A stretch of 35,380 nucleotides of DNA. Origin: an uncultured Pelagibacteraceae bacterium. GTDB taxonomy: Bacteria; Pseudomonadota; Alphaproteobacteria; Pelagibacterales; Pelagibacteraceae. The stretch covers positions 1 to 35,380 of the forward strand of contig CABZJV010000009.1 of the NCBI GenBank assembly GCA_902526115.1, read 5' to 3'. The first letter of the stretch is position 1. Each line of letters begins with the position of its first letter. The notes under the pieces were generated by a model. It was not told where the DNA came from and ran no database searches. It saw nothing but the letters and a program-made list of their open reading frames with translations. Of the stretch, positions 21,950-30,070 are shown one piece after another. A program made the position numbers and the translations under genes.

Positions 21950-23567
21950 TTTCTCTTAATATATACTTAGATGATATTATAATGCATATAGTTGCAATTA
22001 AAATTAAGAATAAAGCTGGAGCTGCGGCAGCTTCCAGAAGATCTTCTGAGGCAGATATGTATGCCGTTGTAGCAAAAGTCTCAAAGTTAAATGGTCTTAA
22101 GATTAATGTAATGGGTAACTCTCTTATTATTTCAAGAGAGATTAATATTACTACAAAAAGAAGTGAATTTCTTAAATAAGGAACATGAATATTCATAAAA
22201 GTTTTTTGTTTTGAATAGCCAAGAAGGTATGAGCTTTCGTCTACAGATATATTGATCTTTTCATAACCAGACTTAATACCATTGAAAGCTAAAGAATAAA
22301 ATCTTACGAAATAAACTAAAACTAAACCAAGAATAGAGCCGATAAACATTTTTTTAATAGAGAAAAAACCCAAAGCTTGAATAATATTTTCATCAAACCA
22401 TGCTATAAAAGTTATAAATGCTACAGCCAAAATAACACCTGGTATTGCATATCCAGAAATAGATAAGGTGGATAAAATATTTAAAAATTTATTTTTTGAA
22501 ACTCTATTTCCATAATTTGAAATCAAAGAGAATAATATCAAAACTAGGCTTGATAAAAATACTAGATAAATAGTATTTAGAGTTAGTGTTAAAATTTTAA
22601 GATCAAACAAGTTTTCTGGAAATTTTAGTGTCCAATATAACATTTGACTTAGAGGAAATAAAAAACTCAAAAAGAATATTATTAAACAAATAAAAAATGA
22701 ATTAAAAGCTTTAATGCCTGAAAGTTGTATTTTTTCTTTCTGTTTAAAGCCACCTTTTGTATTAGAATGGTATCTTGCTTTTTTTCTAGATAAATTTTCT
22801 AAAATAAAAAGTGCAAATATAAATATTAAAAGAAAGAAAGATATTCTGTTTGAAAAAGCCAAATCATCAAAAGTAATCCAAGAATTATAAATTCCTGTTG
22901 TAAGAGTATTGATTGAAAAAAAATCAACAGCACCAAATTCTGCTAATGTTTCCATCGCAACAAGTGATAAGCCGGTTACAATTGCTGGTCTTGCCGCAGG
23001 AAGAATCAAAGAATAAAAAGATTTTAATTTTGAAAATCCTAAATTTCTTCCTAAATCAATTAGGTTTTGGGATTGATAAAGAAATGAAGCTCTTGAAAGA
23101 ATATATACATATGCAAATAAGGAAAAAGAGAGGGAAAGAACTGCTCCAATAAAACCGTCAAATTTTGGTATATGTTGATTATAATCCCCAGTTCCAAATA
23201 AATTTTTTAAAATTGAGTATAATGTTCCATAGTTTTCAAAAAAAGCCGTCAACGAATAAGCATAAATATAAGGAGGTACAGCAAAAGATAAAATCAGGGC
23301 CCATTTAAAAAAGTTACTAAATGGAAATGTATAAAATGAAACTAAATATGCTGAGCTTGTTCCTAAAATAAATGTTAAAATTAAAACGCAAACTAATAAA
23401 GTAAAAGAATTAAATATATACTCGAATAAAAAAGTGTCTTTTAAGATTTGATAATAATTAGATGTATCCTCAAAAAAGCTTGTAAATACTGTTATTATTG
23501 GAATTGCGACTACAATCGAAATCAATAATGAACTTAAAAACCAAAAATTAATTTTTTTTGAATACAC
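21942..23567 (-). CDS. futB: Iron(III) ABC transporter permease
   Basis: The protein has 541 residues and is a fused, two-repeat FbpB/FutB permease of about twelve transmembrane helices. Each half has the EAA-like loop that docks on the ATPase: D-L-G-R-N-L-G-F-S-K-L-K near residue 173, and a second near D-E-S-S-Y-L-L-G-Y-S. The start is GTG at 23567, right behind AGGGTAAAA. The ribosome site is complementary to the loop of the hairpin at 23586-23635 (see the regulatory entry). Length and order match Fe(III) systems of the Fut/Sfu/Fbp type. Confidence 0.92.
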   Translation of the reverse strand: MYSKKINFWFLSSLLISIVVAIPIITVFTSFFEDTSNYYQILKDTFLFEYIFNSFTLLVCVLILTFILGTSSAYLVSFYTFPFSNFFKWALILSFAVPPYIYAYSLTAFFENYGTLYSILKNLFGTGDYNQHIPKFDGFIGAVLSLSFSLFAYVYILSRASFLYQSQNLIDLGRNLGFSKLKSFYSLILPAARPAIVTGLSLVAMETLAEFGAVDFFSINTLTTGIYNSWITFDDLAFSNRISFFLLIFIFALFILENLSRKKARYHSNTKGGFKQKEKIQLSGIKAFNSFFICLIIFFLSFLFPLSQMLYWTLKFPENLFDLKILTLTLNTIYLVFLSSLVLILFSLISNYGNRVSKNKFLNILSTLSISGYAIPGVILAVAFITFIAWFDENIIQALGFFSIKKMFIGSILGLVLVYFVRFYSLAFNGIKSGYEKINISVDESSYLLGYSKQKTFMNIHVPYLRNSLLFVVILISLEIIRELPITLILRPFNFETFATTAYISASEDLLEAAAAPALFLILIATICIIISSKYILRENE

Positions 23568-23635
23568 TTTTACCCTTTTTAATATAAGTGAACATAATCA
23601 ATAGTAGGGTAAAAACTATTGAATTATGTTCACTT
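23565..23635 (-). promoter_or_regulatory. Intergenic hairpin with loop complementary to the futB ribosome site (candidate pseudoknot)
   Basis: On the + strand AAGTGAACATAAT (23586-23598) and CAATAGT (23599-23605) pair with ACTATTG (23615-23621) and ATTATGTTCACTT (23623-23635), giving 20 bp with one bulged base at 23622. The nine-base loop AGGGTAAAA (23606-23614) is the exact reverse complement of TTTTACCCT at 23568-23576. In the mRNA this second segment is AGGGTAAAA directly before the GTG start of futB. Loop and Shine-Dalgarno can therefore pair in full, forming a pseudoknot that would hide the start. The hairpin alone would also protect futA mRNA from decay, a common way to give more binding protein than permease. 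Confidence 0.6.
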
Positions 23636-23643
23636 TCCAAAAA

Positions 23644-23838
23644 TTATCTGTTTATATCAAAAACTTTTGTAATACGATCAATATCACTTTTATCAATTTC
23701 AGATAATTTTCTATTATTTATTTTATTTTTGATTTTTTCACACTCTGACGAGCATGGTTCACATGTTATCTGACCTACTAGTGAACCGCTCGTATCAGAA
23801 GAATTATTTGTATCAAAACTAAATAAATTCTTTTTCAC
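23644..23838 (-). CDS. Small cysteine-containing protein between futA and futB
   Basis: The protein has 64 residues and starts with GTG seven bases after the futA stop. It has no transmembrane segment or signal peptide. Three Cys are close together in I-T-C-E-P-C-S-S-E-C near the middle, a C-x2-C-x3-C layout that could bind iron, zinc or an Fe-S cluster. The C-terminal half is charged and helical (KNKINNRKLSEIDKSDIDR). The + strand frame of the same bases is not credible because it opposes the operon. I do not recognise a family. Its position suggests a link to iron import, but it may also be a spurious ORF. Confidence 0.5.
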   Translation of the reverse strand: MKKNLFSFDTNNSSDTSGSLVGQITCEPCSSECEKIKNKINNRKLSEIDKSDIDRITKVFDINR

Positions 23839-23845
23839 TTATTTA

Positions 23846-24874
23846 TTACTTCCAACCTGCTGCAGTCATTACTTCTAATGCTGCTGCTTGATTTTTTCCA
23901 TAAGAAGATAGTTTAGTTTCCATATCTTGTTGAAAATCTAATCCTAAATTATTTACTACTAATGGACTTGGTGAAACACCCGCAATCATTGGAAACTCAA
24001 ATGTATTGTTAGTAAAGTGCTCTTGAGACTCAGGAGTTAATAAAAACTCTACAAGTTTTATAGCATTTTCTTTATTTGGTGCTCCTTTTACTAAAGCTGC
24101 ACAACTAACATTCATATGCGTTCCTCTACCGTTTTGATTAGGAAAGAAAGCTTTTACTTTTTTAGCTGCTTCTTGTTGCTCTGCACCTTTTTTTCCAGAT
24201 AACATTAGAGCTAAATAGTAAGTGTTAGCTACTGCAATATCAGCTTCTCCGGCTGCTACTGCCATTATCTGAGCTCTATCATTTCCTTTAGAGTCTCTAG
24301 CCATATTTGCAACGACTCCTTTTGCCCATTCAGCTGTAGCTTTTTTTCCATTATTTTCAATTAATGAAGCCACAAGTGATTTATTATATATATTGCTTGA
24401 TTTTCTTATTACTAATCTTCCTTTCCATTTAGGATCAGCTAGACCTTCATAAGACATTCCTGATAATTCAGCACCAGTAACTCTTTCTGGTGAATAATAA
24501 ATTATTCTAGCTCTTTTTGCTATTCCAACCCATTTAGTAGTTCTAAAGCTTTTTGGAACAGCAGCTCTTATAGCTTTAGACGATAAACCACTTTGAAGAT
24601 GACCTTTAGCATCCATGGCACCACATCTTCCGGCATCTGCCGTGATGTATAGGTCAGCAGATGAATCTGCCCCTTCGCTAATGATTCTTTTCTCTAAAGC
24701 ACCTGATTTACCATTAATTAAATTTACTTTAATCCCTGTTGCTTTGGTAAACTTTCCATAAAGATCAGCGTCTGCTTTATAGTGTCTTGCATTAAAAATA
24801 TTAACCTCATTTGCAATGGCAAAAGTTGATGCAAACAGCGTAAATATTAATGCTATAATTGATGTTTTTCTCAT
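23846..24874 (-). CDS. futA: Periplasmic Fe(III)-binding protein
   Basis: From ATG 24874 the protein has 342 residues with a GGGAG Shine-Dalgarno. A longer frame to 24940 would run through the Fur boxes and lacks a signal peptide at its end, so I reject it. The signal peptide is M-R-K-T-S-I-I-A-L-I-F-T-L-F-A-S-T-F-A-I-A-N. The mature protein begins with E-V-N-I-F-N-A-R-H-Y, the start of FutA-type binding proteins, and keeps the N-T-Y-Y motif with the paired Tyr ligands (about 220). It is a substrate-binding protein for ferric iron in the Fut/Sfu/Fbp family. Pelagibacter names this gene sfuC in some annotations (from memory). Confidence 0.92.
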   Translation of the reverse strand: MRKTSIIALIFTLFASTFAIANEVNIFNARHYKADADLYGKFTKATGIKVNLINGKSGALEKRIISEGADSSADLYITADAGRCGAMDAKGHLQSGLSSKAIRAAVPKSFRTTKWVGIAKRARIIYYSPERVTGAELSGMSYEGLADPKWKGRLVIRKSSNIYNKSLVASLIENNGKKATAEWAKGVVANMARDSKGNDRAQIMAVAAGEADIAVANTYYLALMLSGKKGAEQQEAAKKVKAFFPNQNGRGTHMNVSCAALVKGAPNKENAIKLVEFLLTPESQEHFTNNTFEFPMIAGVSPSPLVVNNLGLDFQQDMETKLSSYGKNQAAALEVMTAAGWK

Positions 24875-24899
24875 ATCTCCCTCTATATTGTTTATTTGC

Positions 24900-24938
24900 G
24901 AATGAGAATTATTCTCAATGCGAATGATTATCAATCGC
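24900..24938 (-). promoter_or_regulatory. Two tandem Fur-like boxes upstream of futA
   Basis: TGAGAATTATTCTCA (24903-24917) is a perfect 15-base palindrome. GCGAATGATTATCAATCGC (24920-24938) is a near-perfect one with TGAT/ATCA arms. Their centres are 19 bases apart. Both resemble Fur sites of the form GAGAAT/ATTCTC and TGATAATNATTATCA. On the futA strand a TTGATA (-35 like) lies in one and AATAAT (-10 like) in the other, so binding of Fe-loaded Fur would shut the promoter. Fur itself is not in the window. Confidence 0.75.
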
Positions 24939-24999
24939 ATATTTTGTCGCAGTTTTCTTTGATTTTTTATGATTAAAGGGAAATGTTAGTGTTCAAGAA

Positions 25000-25887
25000 T
25001 TATTTCCAATCACCAATCTTACTAAATAAGAAGTTCCTAAAAGCTTGAACTCTAGCAGTATTTTTTAAAGATTGAGGATATACGAAATGAGCTTCTGTTA
25101 TTGGTCCCTCAACTTTAGGGAGAACTTTAATAATATTGCTTGAACTAGATACTAAATATTCCGGTAATGCAGCTAGTCCTACACCAGACTCGACACCATA
25201 CAATAATCCGCTTACACTATTAACTTTCATAATTGATTTTCTTTTTTTCCCATCATGTACGCCTATTTTTAACGCCCAATCGGGATTATAAACTGGTGAG
25301 GGTGCACCTTTTCCAAATGAAATAAATTTATGCTTATTTAAATCATTAATTGTTTTTGGCATCCCATTTTTTTCTAAATATTTATTTGATCCATAAATGT
25401 AATACTTAATATCTACTAATTTTTTTTGTATATAATTAAGTTGCTTTGGTCTTCTCATAAAAATTCCAATATCTGCTTGACGTGTACTTAAATCCAATTC
25501 CTTATCATCAAAAACTAATTCTATTTCTATCTCAGGGTTTAATGTCATAAATTCCTTAATTCTTGGAGTTAGCCAATGAGTTCCGAAACTTCTAACAGTT
25601 GTAATAGTTAATTTTCCTGTAGGTTTACTTTTTTGGTCACTTAAAGATGTTTCAACTTCTTTAAGTTTGCTAATTACATCATGTGCAGTTTTATAAACAT
25701 ATTCTCCGTTTTCTGTAAGCGTGAGTCCTCTTGCATGTCTTTCAAATAATTGTACTTTTAAATCTTGTTCTAAAGCTTGTATTTGTCTACTAATTGCTGA
25801 TTGACTCAAGTTTAAGTTAACAGTCGCATTTGTAAAGCTACCCGCTTCAGCAACAGCATGAAAAATTTTTAATTTATCCCAATCCAT
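25000..25887 (-). CDS. LysR-family transcriptional regulator
   Basis: The protein has 295 residues. The winged helix-turn-helix spans residues 1-60 (M-D-W-D-K-L-K-I-F-H-A-V-A-E-A-G-S-F, then L-S-Q-S-A-I-S-R-Q-I-Q-A-L-E) and has the usual L-F-E-R-H-A-R-G-L-T-L-T-E-N-G segment after it. A periplasmic-binding-like effector domain follows from about residue 90. It overlaps the acuI stop by one base (TAATG), so it is translated with acuI and folE. It may regulate that operon or a distant target. The effector is unknown. Confidence 0.92.
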   Translation of the reverse strand: MDWDKLKIFHAVAEAGSFTNATVNLNLSQSAISRQIQALEQDLKVQLFERHARGLTLTENGEYVYKTAHDVISKLKEVETSLSDQKSKPTGKLTITTVRSFGTHWLTPRIKEFMTLNPEIEIELVFDDKELDLSTRQADIGIFMRRPKQLNYIQKKLVDIKYYIYGSNKYLEKNGMPKTINDLNKHKFISFGKGAPSPVYNPDWALKIGVHDGKKRKSIMKVNSVSGLLYGVESGVGLAALPEYLVSSSSNIIKVLPKVEGPITEAHFVYPQSLKNTARVQAFRNFLFSKIGDWK

Positions 25888-26888
25888 TATTTATTTAAAT
25901 CAACCAAAACTCTTCCTGAAATTTCACCTTTTAAAATTTTTGGATAAGTTTCAATTAACTCCTCTAAGCTTACAATTAAAATTGATTTTTCTAACAAATC
26001 AAAGTCAATTAATTTTGAGGCCTCACCCCAAATAAATTCTCTTCTCTTTATACTGCAATTAGCAGAGTCCATACCCCAAAGCTTAATACCTCTTAGCATA
26101 AATGGAACTACACTTGTGTTTAGTTCATTATTATTTGCATTACCACAAACTGCTACAATTCCATTGGGTTTGGTTTGAACAATTGCGTTTGCTAATATTT
26201 TTCCTCCCACAGTATCAACTACTCCATCCCACAATCCTTTATCTAAAAGTCTTGGATCTTTGTCAAATTCAGCTCTATTTACAATGTTTTTAGCACCTAA
26301 GGACTTTAAATAATCTGACTTCGAATCTTTTCCTGTAACTGCAGTTACATTATATCCTAATTTTGTTAAAGCCATAATTGATATACTCCCAACTCCTCCT
26401 GTAGCACCAGTTACTAATACATCATTAACTCTCTCGCCTAATAAAATACTTTCCCTTGCTTGAATTGCAAAGGCGCTCATTAATGAGGTAAAGCCAGCTG
26501 TTCCTAAAATCATTGCTTGTTTAGTTGTTAAACTGTTAGGTTTGTTAACTAAAAATTCTGCATTTACTTTTGCTACTTGTGAGTAACCTCCATAAAAAAT
26601 TTCACCTACTCTAAAACCTGTTAAAATTACTTCATCACCTTCTTTAAACTTAGAGTTCTCACTTTCTAAGACTTTTCCTGAAAAATCTATACCTGGGATG
26701 TGTGGAAATTCTTTAACTAATCTTCCGCCATTTTTAAGGATCATACCATCTTTAAAATTTAAATCAGAATAATCTACTTTAACAGTTACATCTCCATGTT
26801 TTAAAAAACTTTTGTCTATTGATTTAACTTCTCTCGTAAAATTTTCACCATCTTGATCTACGATTAATGCTTTGAATTGATCAGACAC
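25887..26888 (-). CDS. acuI: Acrylyl-CoA reductase AcuI (YhdH/YhfP family)
   Basis: The protein has 333 residues and is a zinc-free medium-chain dehydrogenase. The N-terminal part has S-D-L-N-F-K-D-G-M and H-I-P-G-I-D-F-S-G; the nucleotide-binding domain has V-T-G-A-T-G-G-V-G-S at about 160-169. The C-terminal segment G-M-D-S-A-N-C-S-I-K-R-R is typical of the YhdH/AcuI group. AcuI reduces toxic acrylyl-CoA to propionyl-CoA with NADPH, an important detoxification when DMSP is catabolised, as SAR11 does. No DMSP lyase or demethylase gene lies nearby. One base separates it from folE. Confidence 0.85.
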   Translation of the reverse strand: MSDQFKALIVDQDGENFTREVKSIDKSFLKHGDVTVKVDYSDLNFKDGMILKNGGRLVKEFPHIPGIDFSGKVLESENSKFKEGDEVILTGFRVGEIFYGGYSQVAKVNAEFLVNKPNSLTTKQAMILGTAGFTSLMSAFAIQARESILLGERVNDVLVTGATGGVGSISIMALTKLGYNVTAVTGKDSKSDYLKSLGAKNIVNRAEFDKDPRLLDKGLWDGVVDTVGGKILANAIVQTKPNGIVAVCGNANNNELNTSVVPFMLRGIKLWGMDSANCSIKRREFIWGEASKLIDFDLLEKSILIVSLEELIETYPKILKGEISGRVLVDLNK

Positions 26889-26889
26889 T

Positions 26890-27507
26890 TTAATCTTTTG
26901 GTATACTTATAAATCTTAAATATCTATTTTGGTAACTAAGGTCATTTTTAAATTGACCTAAGTAATAATTTGTTACAGTTGTTGCATTTTCTTTTTTAAT
27001 TCCTCTCATAGTCATACACTGATGAGTAGAATCTATTGTTACAGCTACACCTTTAGCATCTAAAGATTCCATTAAAGTCTTTGCTACTTGCATTGTTAAT
27101 CTTTCTTGTGTTTGTAGTCTTTTTGAAAAGACTTCCACAACCCTAGCAAGTTTACTTAAACCTACAACTCTTTCTTTTGGAATATAAGCAACATGAGCTT
27201 TTCCAATAATTGGAGCCATATGATGCTCACAATGACTTTGAACGGAAATATTTTTTTGTATAACCATATCGTCATAACCATCAACATCTCCAAAAGTTTT
27301 GTCTAATATTTTATTTGGATCGACTTTATATCCACCAAAATATTCTTTGTATGCCTTCATTACTCTTTTTGGAGTTTCTAAAAGGCCTTCCCTATTAGGA
27401 TCTTCGCCTAACCAGGTTAAAATAGTTCTAAAAGCTTGCTCAGCCTCCTTGTCGGAAACATCAGAATTTTCGATTATTTTATTGTCGGTATCTTTTACTA
27501 ATTTCAT
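26890..27507 (-). CDS. folE: GTP cyclohydrolase I
   Basis: The protein has 205 residues. Zinc and substrate residues are present: S-H-C-E-H-H at 91-96 with Cys93, and H-Q-C-M-T-M-R-G at 162-169 with Cys164. G-L-S-K-L-A-R-V-V at 116-124 and R-L-Q-T-Q-E-R-L-T at 130-138 form the rest of the active site. It catalyses the first step of folate/pterin synthesis, from GTP to dihydroneopterin triphosphate. It is the first gene of folE-acuI-lysR and is divergent from hisI across 76 bases. Confidence 0.96.
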   Translation of the reverse strand: MKLVKDTDNKIIENSDVSDKEAEQAFRTILTWLGEDPNREGLLETPKRVMKAYKEYFGGYKVDPNKILDKTFGDVDGYDDMVIQKNISVQSHCEHHMAPIIGKAHVAYIPKERVVGLSKLARVVEVFSKRLQTQERLTMQVAKTLMESLDAKGVAVTIDSTHQCMTMRGIKKENATTVTNYYLGQFKNDLSYQNRYLRFISIPKD

Positions 27508-27583
27508 AGCGCCTTTTTATACAGTAATTACTTAATTTTAAAATATTTAATATAGTGAGATTTATGCTAAATAGTCACTGCAT

Positions 27584-28051
27584 ATGTTCAAAAAAAGAGA
27601 AAATGTCCATGAAATTGAGGAAGGAAATCTTTTATCACCAAAATTTGATAATGATGGCCTAATTCCAGTAGTGACTATGTGTTCCCAAACAAAAGATATT
27701 CTAATGCACGGTTATATGAATGTAGAAGCATTAAAAAAAACAATTGAGACTAAAGAGGCGCATTATTTTAGTAGATCAAGAAAAGCTATTTGGCATAAAG
27801 GTAAGACTAGTGGCTTTACTCAAAAGGTTACTGAAATCAGAATTGATGATGATCAAGACTCTATTTGGTTAACTGTAGATATAGGAGATGGTGCAAGCTG
27901 CCACGTTGGTTATCGATCTTGTTTTTACAGATCTATCCCAACAGGTCCAATTGAAAATGGTCGACAAGTTGAGATGAAATTTTTAGAGGATAAAAAAAAA
28001 TTTGATCCTGAAGAAGTTTATAGAGGTCAACCAAATCCTACAAAGATTTAG
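27584..28051 (+). CDS. hisI: Phosphoribosyl-AMP cyclohydrolase
   Basis: The protein has 155 residues and is HisI without a fused HisE domain. It has F-S-R-S-R-K-A-I-W-H-K-G at 62-73, an acidic metal site D-D-D-Q-D at 88-92 and D-G-A-S-C-H-V-G-Y-R-S-C-F-Y-R at 102-116, with zinc Cys106 and Cys113. In many HisI proteins the metal site reads D-C-D-x-D, and here the Cys position is Asp; I recall this variant from other Alphaproteobacteria. It is immediately followed, with no gap, by the DUF2237 gene. Confidence 0.93.
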   Translation: MFKKRENVHEIEEGNLLSPKFDNDGLIPVVTMCSQTKDILMHGYMNVEALKKTIETKEAHYFSRSRKAIWHKGKTSGFTQKVTEIRIDDDQDSIWLTVDIGDGASCHVGYRSCFYRSIPTGPIENGRQVEMKFLEDKKKFDPEEVYRGQPNPTKI

Positions 28052-28426
28052 ATGGAAAAAAAGCAAAAAAATGTTTTAGGTGAAGATCTGGAAGAATGTT
28101 CAAATGATCCTTTAACTGGATGGTTAAGAGATGGTTGCTGTAATACAGATGAAAATGATCATGGAGTACATACTGTTTGTGCTAAAGTTACAACCGAATG
28201 TTTAGAGTGGATGAAAGAAGCAGGTAACGATTTAATTACACCCCATCCAGAATTTGGATTTCCTGGTTTAAAAGATGGAGATGGTTGGTGTTTATGTGCT
28301 AGCTGGTATGCAAGAGCTGTTGAAGCTAATAAAGCTTGTCCTATCTTTTTAAAGAGAACACATAAAAATACTTTAAAATATGTTCCTATCGAAACTTTAA
28401 AAAAATTTGCAATAGACTTATCGTAA
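28052..28426 (+). CDS. DUF2237 family protein
   Basis: The protein has 124 residues and matches DUF2237: N-V-L-G-E-D-L-E-x-C-S-x-D-P-x-T-G-W-L-R-D-G-C-C at the start, H-G-V-H-T-V-C-A-x-V-T-x-E-C-L in the middle and D-G-D-G-W-C-L-C-A-S-W-Y-A-R-A near residue 80. Seven or more Cys and several His are conserved, which suggests a metal site, but the function is unknown. It starts directly after hisI. The gene ends one base before the convergent ETF-QO stop. Confidence 0.85.
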   Translation: MEKKQKNVLGEDLEECSNDPLTGWLRDGCCNTDENDHGVHTVCAKVTTECLEWMKEAGNDLITPHPEFGFPGLKDGDGWCLCASWYARAVEANKACPIFLKRTHKNTLKYVPIETLKKFAIDLS

Positions 28427-28427
28427 T

Positions 28428-30047
28428 TTACATATTTCCATATTTAGGTCCGCCACCACCCTCAGGCGTTACCCAAATTATATTTTGTGATGGTTCTTTT
28501 ATGTCGCAAGTCTTACAATGAATACAGTTTTGTGAATTAATTACAAATTTGTTTACTTCAGCTTCTTTTTGGATTTCATAAACCCCTGCTGGACAGTATC
28601 TTTGGGCAGGTTCATCAAATTTTTCTAAAGTATAATTAATTGGTAGATTGGGATCTTTAAGTTTTAGGTGAACAGGCTGATTATCTGCATGATTTGTACC
28701 TGTCAAATAAACTGAACTTGTTTTATCAAAAGTTAAAATATTATCGTATTTTGGATAATCTATTTTGGGCATATCTTTAGCTGGTTTTAAAGTTTCATGA
28801 TCTGCGTGCTTATGCTTAAGGGTAAAAGGCATTTTTCCTCTAAATAAAATTTGGTCAATTCCTGTAAATATTATTCCTAAAATTAATCCCCAACTAAAAC
28901 TAGGCTTTACATTTCTTGCTTCAAACAATTCTTTATAAAGCCAACTATTTTTAAATTTTTGCTCAAAAATAGATAAATCTTTATTTTCTTTTAAATGCTC
29001 ATTTATAGTTTCGGCAGCTATCATTCCACTTTTCATAGCGGTGTGAGACCCTTTGATTTTCGGCATATTTAAAGTTCCTGCATCACATCCAACTAGCAAT
29101 GCTCCTGGCATAAACATCTTAGGTAAACTCTGAAAACCACCTTCAATTAAAGCTCTTGCACCATATGATATTCTTTTTCCACCTTCTACAATCTTTCTGA
29201 TAGCTGGATGAGTTTTAAATCTTTGAAATTCATCGTACGGAGATAAATGAGGGTTTTTATAATCTAGACCTATTACATATCCTAAAAAGATCTGCTTATT
29301 TTCAGCATGATACATAAAGCTTCCTCCGTAAGTGCTATTATCTAATGGCCATCCAGCAGTATGCATTACAAGACCTTCTTCATGGTTTTTTTCATCTATT
29401 TCCCAGATTTCTTTAAACCCAATTCCATATTGTTGAGGATCTTTCCCTTTACTTAACTCAAATTTTTGAATTAATTCTTTTCCAAGATGTCCTCTGCAAC
29501 CCTCAGCAAAAACTGTTACTTTTCCTAAAAGTTCTATACCTGGTTCGAAACTATCCTTTTTATTTCCTTCCTTATCTATACCCATATCTTGAGTGGCAAC
29601 TCCTTTTACAGATCCATCATCATTATATAAAACCTCGCTAGCTGGAAATCCTGGAAAAATTTCTACACCTAAGTTTTCTGCTTGATCAGCAAGCCATCTA
29701 CATAAATTTGCTAAACTAATAATATAATTTTTATGGTTTTGTTGAACTGCAGGAAGCAACCAAGTTGGCCAGCTTAATGATTTTGTTTTTCCTAAGAATA
29801 AAAATTTTTCTTTTGTTACTCTAGTCTTTATAGGTGAATTTAATTCTTTCCAATTAGGTAATAATTCATCTAATGAACGTGTTTCAAAAACGTTACCACT
29901 TAAAATATGTGCTCCAATTTCTGATGCTTTCTCAAGTAAACAAATATTTAAATTTGGATCTAGCTGTTTTAGTTTTATTGCAGTTGAGAGACCTGAGGGT
30001 CCACCACCAACAATAACAACATCATATTCCATTGATTCCCTAGTCAT
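28428..30047 (-). CDS. Electron transfer flavoprotein-ubiquinone oxidoreductase
   Basis: The protein has 539 residues. The FAD motif V-V-I-V-G-G-G-P-S-G-L is at the N-terminus (about 10-20). Near the C-terminus the Fe-S ligands are in N-C-I-H-C-K-T-C-D-I-K-E-P-S-Q-N, with the other Cys in R-Y-C-P-A-G-V-Y, followed by the family's T-P-E-G-G-G-G-P-K-Y end. It passes electrons from ETF to the quinone pool at the inner membrane. It lies 23 bases after etfA, which supports a complete dehydrogenase-to-quinone chain in one operon. Length is normal for the family. Confidence 0.95.
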   Translation of the reverse strand: MTRESMEYDVVIVGGGPSGLSTAIKLKQLDPNLNICLLEKASEIGAHILSGNVFETRSLDELLPNWKELNSPIKTRVTKEKFLFLGKTKSLSWPTWLLPAVQQNHKNYIISLANLCRWLADQAENLGVEIFPGFPASEVLYNDDGSVKGVATQDMGIDKEGNKKDSFEPGIELLGKVTVFAEGCRGHLGKELIQKFELSKGKDPQQYGIGFKEIWEIDEKNHEEGLVMHTAGWPLDNSTYGGSFMYHAENKQIFLGYVIGLDYKNPHLSPYDEFQRFKTHPAIRKIVEGGKRISYGARALIEGGFQSLPKMFMPGALLVGCDAGTLNMPKIKGSHTAMKSGMIAAETINEHLKENKDLSIFEQKFKNSWLYKELFEARNVKPSFSWGLILGIIFTGIDQILFRGKMPFTLKHKHADHETLKPAKDMPKIDYPKYDNILTFDKTSSVYLTGTNHADNQPVHLKLKDPNLPINYTLEKFDEPAQRYCPAGVYEIQKEAEVNKFVINSQNCIHCKTCDIKEPSQNIIWVTPEGGGGPKYGNM

Positions 30048-30070
30048 TATCTAGTTTTTAACTGTAAGGA

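Noticed and set aside
23588..23773. 61-codon + strand frame over the futA-futB spacer
   Set aside because: It runs against the operon and over the hairpin; the minus-strand frame with the Cys motif is more credible.
24875..24940. Longer N-terminus for the iron-binding protein gene
   Set aside because: The extra 22 codons cross both Fur boxes and precede a normal signal peptide with its own ribosome site.
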